Origin: an uncultured bacterium
Lineage (GTDB): Bacteria; Verrucomicrobiota; Lentisphaeria; Victivallales; UBA1829
DNA length: 64,000 nt
Direction: 5' to 3'
Assembly: GCA_902780135.1 (NCBI GenBank)
Contig: CACZEK010000001.1
Location: 1 to 64,000, forward strand
Positions 25,707-34,566 of this stretch are shown piece by piece; position 1 is the stretch's first letter, and every line of letters starts with the position of its first letter. The notes below the pieces were generated by a model. It was not told where the DNA came from and ran no database searches. It saw only the letters and a list, made by a program, of their open reading frames with translations. The position numbers and the translations under genes are program-made.

Positions 25707-26528
25707 ATGAAAAAACTGATGACGCTCATCACCGGAGGACTCCTGCTGGCGGCCGTTCAGCTCTCCGCGCAGACCGCCTCCGCCAAACCCGTTATCATGA
25801 CGACCGACGGCGAAGAGATCCGCGCCGCGATGGTCGAGCTCACGCAGAGCGGCGATTTCCGCTATGCGGAATCCCTGAAGGACGGCTCCCCGAAGCTCAC
25901 CGTCCGCAAGAACCGCGTCCGCTGGGCGTGGGTCCCGAAACCGGAGGAAATTACGGCCGCCGACAAGCTCCTCACGAACAAGAAATACGAGGAAGCCGCC
26001 ACGGCGTTCGCCGCCGCGGTGAAGTCGTTCGGACCCCTCGGCTGGGAGCCCTACTGCAAGCTCCGCCAGGCGGAAGCGCTCGACGCCTCCGGCAAGCAGT
26101 CCGAGGCGATCAAACTGCTTGAGCCGCTGAAGGACTACGCGAACGCCAGCCCGCGCAACGAGGCGGACCTGAGCGCGGCGTACGAACTCCTCATCAAATT
26201 CTACGCCAACATCAAGGCGTGGGACAAGGGGCTCGAACTCTCCAAAAAGCTCATGTACGCCGGCGACGCCGCCGCAGTGAGCGCGCTTTTCGCACGCGGC
26301 GACATCCTTTCCGCCCGCGCCTCCGAAACGAACTCCCAGGACGACCGCCGCGACGCGTTCAACGCCTACGCGCAGGTCAGCCTGCTTTTCCCGAAGTCAA
26401 GCCGCGCCGCCGAAGCGACGTTCCGCGCCTACCAGACGCTGACCGTGCTGAACGACGCCCGCGCGCAGATCTTCGCCGACAAGCTGAAAAAGGACTATCC
26501 GAAGAGCGACTACGCCAAACAGTTCTGA
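25707..26528 (+). CDS. Exported TPR-like protein of the ExbB/ExbD operon
   Basis: 273 residues. Signal peptide MKKLMTLITGGLLLAAVQLS with a likely cut after SAQ. Residues about 30-75 form a short beta-rich segment (KPVIMTTDGEEIRAAMVELT); the rest is helical with TPR-like pairs (LTNKKYEEAATAFAAAVKSF, GDILSARASETNSQDDRRD). It starts 32 bp after the large TPR protein, with GAGG upstream of the ATG, and lies 60 bp before the ExbB/TolQ gene. It likely works with the large TPR protein in the periplasm. No named family recognised. Confidence 0.75.
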   Translation: MKKLMTLITGGLLLAAVQLSAQTASAKPVIMTTDGEEIRAAMVELTQSGDFRYAESLKDGSPKLTVRKNRVRWAWVPKPEEITAADKLLTNKKYEEAATAFAAAVKSFGPLGWEPYCKLRQAEALDASGKQSEAIKLLEPLKDYANASPRNEADLSAAYELLIKFYANIKAWDKGLELSKKLMYAGDAAAVSALFARGDILSARASETNSQDDRRDAFNAYAQVSLLFPKSSRAAEATFRAYQTLTVLNDARAQIFADKLKKDYPKSDYAKQF

Positions 26529-26588
26529 TCCCGCCCCCCCCGTTTCATGTCATCAAGTCAAAACTTCAACATAAAAGGAATCATTCGT

Positions 26589-27353
26589 ATGAAATTCAAT
26601 CGCACCTCAGCGTTCCTGACGGCTGCCTCCGTTGCGGCCACGGGTCTTCTGCTCTCCATGCCCGCCTGGGCGCAGGAAGCGGCGGCAGCGGCCGAAGAGC
26701 CCGCGGCGAAGGGCACCAGTTTCCTGCAGGTCGTCTTCGGCGGCACCCCCATGGACCTGATCGTCTGGCTCATGATCTTCCTGACCTCGCTCGCCACGCT
26801 CGCGCTCATCATCGACTCCTGCGTCTGCATCCGCGCGGTGAAGATCATGCCCGCCGACCTCATCGAGACCGTGAAGAACTCGCTCGCCGAGGGCGACCTG
26901 GGCGCCGCGATGGAAGCCTGCGAAGCCACCCCCGGCCCGCTCTCCAACATCCTGATGTCCGGCTTCAACAGCATCACCGAGGGCTACGACGTCGTGCTCG
27001 ACTCCGTGTCCTCGCAGGCGAGCATCGAGACCGAAAAGCTCATGCAGCGCGTGAACTACCTGAACCTCTGCGGCCAGCTCGCCCCGATGTTCGGACTCAT
27101 GGGCACCGTGACCGGCATGGTGTCCGCGTTCGGCAGCCTCGGCACCGTGAAGGGCGCCGCGCAGACCGCCGCACTCGCGCAGTCCATCTCCTCCGCACTC
27201 TACACCACCGCCGTCGGCCTCTTCATCGCCGTCCCCGCCATCCTCGGTTTCACGTTCATCAAGAACAACGCCTCCAAGATCATCCTCATGATGGAGGCAA
27301 TGACCTACGAACTCATCAACACGCTGAAGAACTCCGAAGTCAAGGAACAGTGA
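26589..27353 (+). CDS. MotA/TolQ/ExbB proton channel family protein
   Basis: 254 residues from ATG 26589, preceded by AAAGGAA; an upstream start at 26547 would only add a polar leader. A cleavable signal (FLTAASVAATGLLLSMPAWAQ) precedes the core. Three membrane helices follow: about 50-75 (MDLIVWLMIFLTSLATLALI), near 158-180 (LAPMFGLMGTVTGMVSAFG) and 195-220 (ALYTTAVGLFIAVPAILGF). The GLMGTV and TTAVGLFIAVPA segments are family hallmarks. Such proteins form the pentameric stator that uses proton flow to power outer-membrane processes. A signal peptide on an ExbB is found in several Gram-negative groups. Paired with two ExbD proteins downstream. Confidence 0.92.
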   Translation: MKFNRTSAFLTAASVAATGLLLSMPAWAQEAAAAAEEPAAKGTSFLQVVFGGTPMDLIVWLMIFLTSLATLALIIDSCVCIRAVKIMPADLIETVKNSLAEGDLGAAMEACEATPGPLSNILMSGFNSITEGYDVVLDSVSSQASIETEKLMQRVNYLNLCGQLAPMFGLMGTVTGMVSAFGSLGTVKGAAQTAALAQSISSALYTTAVGLFIAVPAILGFTFIKNNASKIILMMEAMTYELINTLKNSEVKEQ

Positions 27354-27389
27354 CCGCACCCGTGAATCCCGCTCAAAGGAGAATCACAA

Positions 27390-27815
27390 ATGGCGAAGAA
27401 AACCAGACTCATGACCGAGGAAGCCGCCTCGGTGCCGATCTCCAGCATGATCGACATCGTCTTCCTCCTCATCATCTTCTTCATCGTGACCGCCACGCTT
27501 GACAAGGACATGCAGGACGAAAGCGTCCTCCTCGCCGACGCCCCCAACGGACGCCCCGTCGTCAAGCAGGACCCGCGCACCATCACGATCAACCTCCGCA
27601 TGGACGGCTCCATGACGATCGGCGGACGCGCCATGACCGGCCCGCAGCTCACCGCCCTGCTCGAGGACGTGAAGCGCACCTCGCCCGACCCGCTGTCGAT
27701 CCCCATCGTGATCCGCGGCGACCGCCAGGTGCAGTATTACTACGGCGCGAAGGTCCTGGACGCGATCAAGAAGACCGGGCTGTACAAGGTCAGCCTCGCG
27801 GGCATGCAGGAATAA
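27390..27815 (+). CDS. ExbD/TolR family protein 1
   Basis: 141 residues. One N-terminal membrane helix with the conserved Asp that takes part in proton flow (SSMIDIVFLLIIFFIVTATL), then a periplasmic ExbD fold ending in YYGAKVLDAIKKTGLYKVSL. AAAGGAG precedes the ATG. It partners the upstream ExbB/TolQ channel. A second, longer ExbD gene follows after 12 bp; paired, unequal ExbD genes suggest a heterodimeric rod in the stator. Confidence 0.92.
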   Translation: MAKKTRLMTEEAASVPISSMIDIVFLLIIFFIVTATLDKDMQDESVLLADAPNGRPVVKQDPRTITINLRMDGSMTIGGRAMTGPQLTALLEDVKRTSPDPLSIPIVIRGDRQVQYYYGAKVLDAIKKTGLYKVSLAGMQE

Positions 27816-27827
27816 CGGAGGCCCGGC

Positions 27828-28376
27828 ATGGCAAGAAAAGAAACCACCAAGCTCAATCCGCCCCCGGACGCCAGCTTCCCGCTCTCCAGCATGATCGACG
27901 TCGTCTTCCTGCTGCTCATCTTCTTCCTCGTGACCCAGAAACCCATCACCGAGGAAGTCATGATCAACGTGGAGCTGCCCGCGCCCGACATGTCCACCGT
28001 CGCCGCCGATCCGCTCATCCCCATCACCATCGACGTCGACAAGTATTCGCGCGACAATATCGACGAGATCGACGCGCGCCTCGCCGCGCTGAGCGACCGC
28101 GACGACCCGAACGAGGTCCTGAAGGACGAACGCCTGTACTATTCGTTCAACGGCTCCGCCCCGATGGAAGTCGCCCGCCTGCGCGAACGCCTCGCCGCCG
28201 TCGCCGCCGCCGACGCGAACTCCACGATCATCATCAAGTGCGACCCGAACGTGAAGTACCGCAAGCTCATCCGCGTGCTCGACCTCTGCAGCGAACTCGG
28301 GCTGAACTCCCGCCAGCTCGTCGACAAGGTCAAGCCGTTCATCCCCGATCCCCCGCCCCAGCGCGGCCGCAGATGA
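27828..28376 (+). CDS. ExbD/TolR family protein 2
   Basis: 182 residues, about 40 more than the first paralogue. The helix is SSMIDVVFLLLIFFLVT with the same essential Asp. The periplasmic part has an insert around residues 75-105 (DKYSRDNIDEIDARLAALSD, then LKDERLYYSFNGS) and a typical end (DPNVKYRKLIRVLDLCSEL). GGAGG is seven bases upstream. It is the last gene of the TPR-ExbB-ExbD unit. Confidence 0.9.
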   Translation: MARKETTKLNPPPDASFPLSSMIDVVFLLLIFFLVTQKPITEEVMINVELPAPDMSTVAADPLIPITIDVDKYSRDNIDEIDARLAALSDRDDPNEVLKDERLYYSFNGSAPMEVARLRERLAAVAAADANSTIIIKCDPNVKYRKLIRVLDLCSELGLNSRQLVDKVKPFIPDPPPQRGRR

Positions 28377-28442
28377 CGCCGGTTTGAACTGAAACCAACA
28401 TTTCCCAATCCATACCCTCAACCCCCCGAAAGGACTTTCATC

Positions 28443-28976
28443 ATGGAACTGAAAGGCAGCAAGACCGAAAAGAACCTCGCATTCGCGTTCGCAGGCGAAT
28501 CCCAGGCGCGCAACAAATACACGTACTTCGCCAGCAAGGCGAAGAAGGAAGGCTACGAGCAGATCGCCGCGTTCTTCCTCGAGACCGCCGACAATGAAAA
28601 GGAACACGCCAAGCTCTGGTTCAAGCACCTCGGCGGCATCGGCTCCACCGTCGAAAACCTAAAGGCCGCCGCCGACGGTGAAAACGAAGAGTGGACCGAC
28701 ATGTACAAGCGTTTCGCCGAAGAGGCGCGCGCCGAAGGATTCAACGACATCGCCGCCCAGTTCGAGGGCGTCGCCGCCATCGAGAAGCGCCACGAGGAAC
28801 GCTACCGCAAGCTCCTCGCCAACATCGAAACCGGAGAGATCTGGGTCCGCACCGGCGAAAACCGCTGGGAATGCCGCAACTGCGGCCACGTCTACATCGG
28901 GACCACCCCGCCGGAAGTCTGCCCCGTCTGCAACCATCCGCGGGCGTATTTCCAGATCGAAGCCGACAACTACTGA
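28443..28976 (+). CDS. rbr: Rubrerythrin
   Basis: 177 residues. The N-terminal ferritin-like four-helix domain has the diiron ligands in [27 protein letters not shown] and [13 protein letters not shown]. The C-terminal rubredoxin domain binds one iron through ECRNCG and CPVCNHP (about residues 142-165). Rubrerythrin reduces hydrogen peroxide in anaerobes with electrons from rubredoxin or NADH systems. Order and length are standard. GAAAGGA precedes the ATG. It is 66 bp after the ExbD gene and may be read through from that operon. Confidence 0.96.
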   Translation: MELKGSKTEKNLAFAFAGESQARNKYTYFASKAKKEGYEQIAAFFLETADNEKEHAKLWFKHLGGIGSTVENLKAAADGENEEWTDMYKRFAEEARAEGFNDIAAQFEGVAAIEKRHEERYRKLLANIETGEIWVRTGENRWECRNCGHVYIGTTPPEVCPVCNHPRAYFQIEADNY

Positions 28977-29049
28977 TCATCGGCACTTCGGGGTATCCTG
29001 ATCTTTTCAGGGCAACACCTACTCATTAATGAAAGGATTTTATCCATTA

Positions 29050-30111
29050 ATGATGAAAAGACAGAACAAGCTGATCATTCCACTATTCCTGATCGCAGGG
29101 TTGGGAATAGTGGGAATTGTCTGTGCGCAAGGAACAACTGCAGAGACAAACAAAACGGAACGTGAAAAATCTGCCGCTTATACCCGGGAATTAGCTTCCC
29201 GGCTTGAATCGTCTGGTTTTGATATTAAGGGAACCGTAATAGATTCCGACGGAGCCTTATTGAATGATGTCAAAATGGATATCGTCCTTTCCTCCCCGAT
29301 TCTTCCTTACATGACCGATTCAAAAAAAGTTAACAAAGTACAGAATATAAATTCGGAATTTGCTGTTTGTGAAAAAGGTGTTACAGGTATTGTTCTTTCC
29401 TTTTCTAAAAAGGGATACTATACCGAAAGACGCACTTTTTCATCTAGTATCTTCGAAGAAGATCCGTCAAAGATCATGCAAAAACATAATATCCAGGTTA
29501 AGATGATAAAAAGAGGTACTCCCGCGGAGTTGATCTGCTTTTATAAAAATATAAAAAGTGTCATAAAGGAAGACAGAAAAGATATCTGTGATCTCTCCGT
29601 TTTGCAGGCGGAAAGCATAAAAGAAGATGTTACCATCAGCCTGAAAACAATTGATTCCAAAACAAAACTTGACACAAAATACATTGAATTGGATTTCAAC
29701 AGAGACCAAAACGGGAACATTCTTTATGACAGCAAATATAGAGAAAGACCTTGTCCGTCCGGTTTTATCATTCGATTCCACTCGAACGATCCGGATGACG
29801 GGTTGATCCTGGTTAATGATCAGGATCCCGATATCACTCAAGATAGTTTCAAAACGGCGTATAACCTTGCCCCGGAAGAAGGATACACCAGGAAGGAAAT
29901 CGTGATAAAACTTGGTGAAAAAACAAATGGGAACTACCCCTGCGAAATCGGCAAAACATTTGTTTTCCTGAAATGCGGGAAGCATTATGGGAGAGCTATT
30001 TTTAACGAACTTTCCATAGATTATTCAAGGGATGAAATCGAATCCGTATCAACAAAAGTTCAAATGGATTTCAACAGGAAGGAAGGCGACCGCAATTTGA
30101 CGGAGTTTTGA
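29050..30111 (+). CDS. Exported protein with carboxypeptidase-regulatory-like domain, AT-rich
   Basis: 353 residues from ATG 29050, with AAAGGA at 29032; ATG 29029 and 29053 are alternatives. A signal or anchor segment (LIIPLFLIAGLGIVGIVCAQ) leads to a region resembling the Ig-like carboxypeptidase regulatory fold (GFDIKGTVIDSDGALLNDVK), then beta-rich sequence with no recognised motif. Expected to be periplasmic or surface. The gene is clearly AT-richer than rubrerythrin and the aldo/keto reductase on either side, which suggests separate acquisition. Function unknown. Confidence 0.65.
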   Translation: MMKRQNKLIIPLFLIAGLGIVGIVCAQGTTAETNKTEREKSAAYTRELASRLESSGFDIKGTVIDSDGALLNDVKMDIVLSSPILPYMTDSKKVNKVQNINSEFAVCEKGVTGIVLSFSKKGYYTERRTFSSSIFEEDPSKIMQKHNIQVKMIKRGTPAELICFYKNIKSVIKEDRKDICDLSVLQAESIKEDVTISLKTIDSKTKLDTKYIELDFNRDQNGNILYDSKYRERPCPSGFIIRFHSNDPDDGLILVNDQDPDITQDSFKTAYNLAPEEGYTRKEIVIKLGEKTNGNYPCEIGKTFVFLKCGKHYGRAIFNELSIDYSRDEIESVSTKVQMDFNRKEGDRNLTEF

Positions 30112-30247
30112 TTCAGATGTTTCAACCGTGTATCGCTCACTGTTATTCAGCATGAGCGTATATCGTTGAACAATATGCTCCCAAATCTGTTCCGGTGCGT
30201 GGCAGCACGATCGCGCGCCTCACGATTTTATTGTTGGAAGGGAATTT

Positions 30248-31186
30248 ATGAACCGCATACGGATCCACAACACAGACCTTGAAGTCTCGCCGATCTGCTA
30301 CGGCCAGGTCAAGCTCGGGCTCCGCCCGGACAAAGCCGAAGGCATGCGCCTGCTCGACCTGTTCGCCTCGCTCGGCGGCAATTTCGTCGACACCGCGTCC
30401 GTGTACTCGAACTGGGTGCCCGGCGAACTCCACCGGAGCGAACGCGTCCTCGGCGACTACTTCAAATCGCGCGGCAGCCGCGACAAGTTCGTCGTCTGCA
30501 CGAAGGGCTGCCACTACGACCTCGAAACGAAGGCGGACCGCGTGACGCCCGCCGACTTCATGGCGGACCTCGAAGCCTCGCTCAAGGCGCTCCGAACCGA
30601 CTGGATCGACCTGTATCTCTTCCACCGCGACGACATGCGGATGCCCGTCGCGACTCTGCTGGAGGCCTGCGAAAAGGCGAAGGCCGAGGGCAAGATCCGT
30701 TACTACGGCTCGTCCAACTGGCGCGTCCAGCGGCTCATGGCGGCCGACAACGCCGCGCGCGAACGCGGTTTCGAGGGCTTCCGCGCGGACCAGCTCACCA
30801 CGCACCCGGCGGTCGGACTCACCAATCCCATGCCCGACCCCACGATGTCCATGTGGAACCGCAATTACGCGGACTACCACCGCGCGACCGGGATGACCGT
30901 CATGGGCTCCTCCTCGCTCGCCGAGGGGTTCCTCTCCGACCCGGACGACGAGCGTTTCGCCGGGACCATGTACGATTCCGGCGCGGCGCGTCTGCTGGCG
31001 GAAAAAATCCGCGGCCTCGCGCGGGAAACCGGCCTCACGCCCGCTCAGATCTGCATCCGGTTCCAGACGGACTACCCCGGCATCCAGATGATCCCCGTCT
31101 TCTCCGCCTCCTCGGAAAAGAACCTCCGCGAGCTCTGCGCCTCCTTCGACAAACCCTTCCCCGAGGACGCGCTCTTCCGATTCTGA
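30248..31186 (+). CDS. Aldo/keto reductase
   Basis: 312 residues of the NADPH-dependent (alpha/beta)8 barrel family. The catalytic tetrad is visible: Asp and Tyr in FVDTASVYSNW, Lys in VVCTKGCHY, His in YLFHRDD. A further conserved stretch is GKIRYYGSSNW, and the NADP site fits LAEGFLS and IPVFSASSEKNLREL. The substrate (sugar, ketone or aldehyde) cannot be told. GGAAGGGA precedes the ATG. It stands alone, with 136 bp upstream of it. Confidence 0.92.
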   Translation: MNRIRIHNTDLEVSPICYGQVKLGLRPDKAEGMRLLDLFASLGGNFVDTASVYSNWVPGELHRSERVLGDYFKSRGSRDKFVVCTKGCHYDLETKADRVTPADFMADLEASLKALRTDWIDLYLFHRDDMRMPVATLLEACEKAKAEGKIRYYGSSNWRVQRLMAADNAARERGFEGFRADQLTTHPAVGLTNPMPDPTMSMWNRNYADYHRATGMTVMGSSSLAEGFLSDPDDERFAGTMYDSGAARLLAEKIRGLARETGLTPAQICIRFQTDYPGIQMIPVFSASSEKNLRELCASFDKPFPEDALFRF

Positions 31187-31349
31187 GCCGGTCTTCTCCG
31201 TGCGCGGGCGCAGCCGCGCTCTTCCGCAGTGGAGGCCCCGCCTCCCCCCCGAAGACGCCCTCTTCCGTTTCTGAGCAAAACAAGCTGGATTCTTCCAGTT
31301 TCACGTCGGTTCCGTTCGTGGAATCGACGTTTCTTTTTCGGCTTCATGA

Positions 31350-31377
31350 TTGTTTTTTCGTGAAAGAGATGTATATT
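31350..31377 (+). promoter_or_regulatory. Promoter for waaA
   Basis: TTGTTT (31350-31355), 16-nt spacer, TATATT (31372-31377), 38 bp before ATG 31416. Confidence 0.6.
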
Positions 31378-31415
31378 ATTTATTCCGTTTTGATTCCGAA
31401 AACACTCCCCAAGGT

Positions 31416-32699
31416 ATGCTCCGCATGCTTTTCTTCTATAATCTCTTCTTTCCGGTCGTCTTTCTGTTCTACCTGCCCGGCCTGATCGTGAAATACATCC
31501 GGCGATCCGGGTACAAGGAAACGTATTTCGAACGCTTCGGCATCTTCGGCGCGGCACGCCGCCGCGAGCTGAAGGAATGGCGCGGCGCGGTGTGGCTTCA
31601 CGCCGTGAGCGTGGGCGAGACGAACCTCACGCTGCCGCTGCTGAAAGCGTGGGCGGAAGCGGAACCGGGCCGCAAGTTCATCCTGAGCACGACGACCACC
31701 ACGGCGCAGGAGATCGCGCGCAACAAGACCGATCCGGCGCGCGTGAAGGTCATCTTCTGCCCGATCGACTGGTGTTTCTTCGTGTGGTCGGCGATGCGCC
31801 TGATCCGCCCCTCGAAACTCGTGATCTTCGAGACCGAGCTCTGGCCGCAGCTGATCTCGTCGGCGAAACGTTCCGGCGCGAAGCTCATGCTCGCGAACAC
31901 GCGCATCTCCGACCATTCGTTCCGCGGATACCGCCGCTTCCGGTTCGTGATCGCGCCGATGCTCCGCAAGTTCGACCATATCTGCGCGCAGACCGAACTC
32001 GACCGCGAACGCCTGCTCGCGATCGCGCCCGGCATCGAATCCCGCGTCTCCGTGTGCGGCAACATCAAGTTCGACCAGGCGCCGCCCGCGGGCGACGGCG
32101 CGGACTTCCCCGCGCTCTTCGGCGAACAGGGCATCACGGTCCTGCTGGCGGCATCCACGCACAGCCCGGAGGAGCCGCTCGTCCTCGACGCCTTCCTGGC
32201 GCTGCGGAAGGAATTCCCCGCCCTGCGGCTCGTGCTCGTGCCGCGCCACGCCGAACGCGGCAACGACATCGAGAAGATGATCCGCGAACGCAATTTGAGC
32301 TACCACCGCCGCAGCAACGGCACCGGCGACAAACAGGGATTCGCCGTGCTGCTGGCGGACACCACCGGCGAACTCGCGCGCCTCATCAAGGGCGCGGACC
32401 TCGTCATCATGGGCAAGACGCTCGCCGGAAACGACGAGGGGCAGAACATCATCGAGCCCGCCGTCATGGGCAAGCCCGTGGTCTGCGGCCGCCAGCTGAA
32501 GAATTTCCGCCAGGCGCTCGACGCCCTCGTGAAGGGCGACGCGGTCCTGCGCGTGATGAAGGACGACGAACTCGTCGGCGCGCTCCGAAGCCTGCTCGCC
32601 GATCCCGCGAAACGCCGCGAACTCGGCGAACGCGCCCGCGCCGTCATGCTGAAGAGCCGCGGCGCGCTGGAAAAGATCCTCGCCGAAATTATCAAGTAA
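31416..32699 (+). CDS. waaA: 3-deoxy-D-manno-octulosonic acid (Kdo) transferase
   Basis: 427 residues from ATG 31416; starts further up would lie inside the promoter. The enzyme moves Kdo from CMP-Kdo to the lipid A precursor at the inner face of the cytoplasmic membrane. Visible features: N-terminal membrane anchor (FFYNLFFPVVFLFYLPGLIV), WLHAVSVGETN with the catalytic Glu, FETELWPQLI, VCGNIKFDQ, ASTHSPEE, LVPRHAERG, and GKTLAGNDEGQNIIEPAVMGKPVV-type C-terminal site (read as GQNIIEPAVMGKPV). It shows that the organism makes lipopolysaccharide. The gene ends in the tandem hairpin repeat. Confidence 0.94.
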   Translation: MLRMLFFYNLFFPVVFLFYLPGLIVKYIRRSGYKETYFERFGIFGAARRRELKEWRGAVWLHAVSVGETNLTLPLLKAWAEAEPGRKFILSTTTTTAQEIARNKTDPARVKVIFCPIDWCFFVWSAMRLIRPSKLVIFETELWPQLISSAKRSGAKLMLANTRISDHSFRGYRRFRFVIAPMLRKFDHICAQTELDRERLLAIAPGIESRVSVCGNIKFDQAPPAGDGADFPALFGEQGITVLLAASTHSPEEPLVLDAFLALRKEFPALRLVLVPRHAERGNDIEKMIRERNLSYHRRSNGTGDKQGFAVLLADTTGELARLIKGADLVIMGKTLAGNDEGQNIIEPAVMGKPVVCGRQLKNFRQALDALVKGDAVLRVMKDDELVGALRSLLADPAKRRELGERARAVMLKSRGALEKILAEIIK

Positions 32700-32845
32700 C
32701 GGAGGGCAAGCCCTCCACTTGGGTAGTGCTCTCAGCTTCGCTTGAGCACGGAGGACAAGTCCTCCACTTGGGTAGTGCGCTCAGCTTCGCTTGCGCACGG
32801 AGGACAAGTCCTCCACTGCGGCAGTGCGCTTTCGCGCACGATAAG
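32699..32845 (+). repeat. Tandem 49-bp double-hairpin repeat, three copies
   Basis: Units start at 32699, 32748 and 32797 (exact 49-bp period). Each holds a perfect palindrome GGAGGACAAGTCCTCC (copy 1: GGAGGGCAAGCCCTCC) and a second stem GTGCGC...GCGCAC around AGCTTCGCT. The third copy has a shortened second loop (TTTCGC). Paired changes keep the stems intact. It lies between the convergent genes waaA and the GspC-like gene, so it may terminate both or stabilise transcripts. Confidence 0.85.
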
Positions 32846-32906
32846 TCTCATAGGTCCCATAGGACTAATAGGACCCATTCTTTCATCGAACTGGTGCGAA
32901 ACGGGA
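32846..32906. repeat. Short ATAGGTCCC/ATAGGACCC repeat tract
   Basis: About 35 bp near 32846-32880 made of variants of ATAGG[TA]CC[CT] in register about ten bases apart (CATAGGTCCC, ATAGGACTA, ATAGGACCC). It follows the tandem hairpins directly. Nothing else is seen up to the stop of the GspC-like gene. Confidence 0.5.
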
Positions 32907-34121
32907 TCAGAATCCTCCGAAACCGCCCATGCCGCCAAAGCCGCCCGCACCGCCGAAGCCGCCGGCTCCGCCGCCAAAGCCGCCCGCACCGCCGCCGAAG
33001 CCGCCTGCGCCGCCGCCGAAGCCGCCTGCGCCGCCGCCAAAGCCGCCCATGCCCCCTCCGAAGTCCATGCCGCCGCCAAAGCCGCCCATGCCGCCAAAGC
33101 CGCCCATGCCCCCTCCGAAGTCCATGCCGCCGCCGAAGCCGCCCATGCCCCCTCCGAAGTCCATGCCGCCGCCAAAGCCGCCCATGCCCATATCGCCGAA
33201 GCCGCCCATGCCGAAGCCGCCCATGCCGCCGAAGCCGCCCATGCCGAAACCGCCCATGCCGAAACCGCCCATGCCCGCGTTTCCGGTCGTGTTCTGCATG
33301 GAAAGCTCGATCGTTTCCTGGTTGCGCGTGAGCGTGGCGGTCGTACGCGTCACTGCCGCGAGCGTGTAACCGTTCGGGAGCGTTTCCCCGATGCGGAAAT
33401 ACTGCTTGTTGGAATTGGACGCGGTCGCCGTTGCCGTGATGCCGTCGGCGGACAGCCCGTCGCGCCCCATAACACGCTGCCGGTTCTGGTTCTGCAGGAG
33501 TTCGATCTGTTCGTTGGAACGCGCCAGGCGCTGGCGGAGCAGTTCGGTCTGCTGGGCGGTAACGCCGGGGCTCTGCTGCAGCGCCTGAAGCAGCGAGGTC
33601 AGCTCCGCGCGGTTCTCCAGCGCCTGCTGCATCTGCTGTTCCTGCGCCGCCGCCAGCTCTTCGGCGTTGTTGGTGTTGTTGCCGCCGTTGCGGTTGTTGT
33701 TGCGGCCCGGCTGCTGCCACATGTTCTGCATCTGCATCCCCCGCTGAAGGATGATCGCGCCTGCGACCCTGCCGATCGTGAACGTCCCGGCGAGCGTCAT
33801 GTCGCCGCGGTTGACCGGCATGGCGAACGTCGCGCGGTTCGCGGTCGCCTTCGGCGCGCGCTCGGGGTCGAAGATGTTCAGCGCCACGGTGGTCGCGACC
33901 TGGTTCTCGGTCGACATGGGCGCGGGATTGAATCCGTATCCGTATTGCGGCATCATCTGCCGCACGGCGACGGGCTGGGGCTGCGGCGCCGATGCGCGGC
34001 GTTCTCTCGTGGCGCTCGTCGCGATCTCGGCTTCCACCGACGGTTCGTTCAGCCATTCGTATGCGTGGAACGCGACGAAGGCCGCAAGGATCAGATTGCA
34101 GAAAATCAGAATGGTTCTCAT
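32907..34121 (-). CDS. GspC/PulC-like protein with long Gly-Phe-rich tail
   Basis: 404 residues. One N-terminal membrane helix (TILIFCNLILAAFVAFHAY) is followed by a periplasmic part. Residues about 75-125 (VALNIFD... FAMPVNRGDMTLAGTFTIG, AGAIILQRG) and about 240-270 (YFRIGETLPNGYTLAAV, TATLTRNQETIELSM) follow the pattern of the GspC homology region, which links inner and outer membrane parts of type II secretion. A Gln/Asn-rich coiled segment (about 130-215) interrupts the two halves. From about residue 278 to the end the chain is almost only Gly, Phe and Met (GMGGFGMGGFG, GGGMDFGGGMGGFGG, GGGAGGFGGGAGG). No other secretion genes are nearby. AAGGAG precedes the ATG. Confidence 0.6.
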   Translation of the reverse strand: MRTILIFCNLILAAFVAFHAYEWLNEPSVEAEIATSATRERRASAPQPQPVAVRQMMPQYGYGFNPAPMSTENQVATTVALNIFDPERAPKATANRATFAMPVNRGDMTLAGTFTIGRVAGAIILQRGMQMQNMWQQPGRNNNRNGGNNTNNAEELAAAQEQQMQQALENRAELTSLLQALQQSPGVTAQQTELLRQRLARSNEQIELLQNQNRQRVMGRDGLSADGITATATASNSNKQYFRIGETLPNGYTLAAVTRTTATLTRNQETIELSMQNTTGNAGMGGFGMGGFGMGGFGGMGGFGMGGFGDMGMGGFGGGMDFGGGMGGFGGGMDFGGGMGGFGGMGGFGGGMDFGGGMGGFGGGAGGFGGGAGGFGGGAGGFGGGAGGFGGAGGFGGMGGFGGF

Positions 34122-34566
34122 TCCCGTTCTCCTTTATTACTGTTTGGGGCGTTGAGGGGGCTTGATTCCGTTTCCCGGGGGGTGGCAGACGCCGGAACGC
34201 GGATTTGCCGGAAACGGGGAGATCTTGCCGGGATTATTGCGGATTTATTTTTGCTGTCTAAATCAATTAACGGTCCCGCCATGGGATTTATTGCGCCAAA
34301 AGATATTTTTTCTCAAACTTTTGAAAGAAATTATCTTGTTTTAACACCTTTTTAACAACCAATTCGTTTTTATGAAACACTCCAAAACAGGTCGTTTCCT
34401 GCTGAAAACGCCCCGTTTCTCCCCGGAAAATAGCATCCTTTCGAAGAAAACGGTGGACGGTCGCGCGGCGTTCCGTTTTCCTTTTCCCTGCCTTTTCCGA
34501 TGGCACGCGCGTTCGGGCCGCATGACGCCGCACGGAGCTTTTTTCCGGCATCCGCGCGGTCAAAAC
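34122..34566. other. Divergent intergenic region, no gene seen
   Basis: 445 bp, AT-rich in its middle (about 34250-34400). No supported open frame and no convincing promoter for the minus-strand gene. Confidence 0.4.

Noticed and set aside
32920-33290. Regular GCCGCC/CATGCC repeats that look like an array
   Set aside because: They encode the Gly-Phe-Met tail of the GspC-like protein in frame and lack constant repeat and unique spacer structure, so this is not CRISPR.
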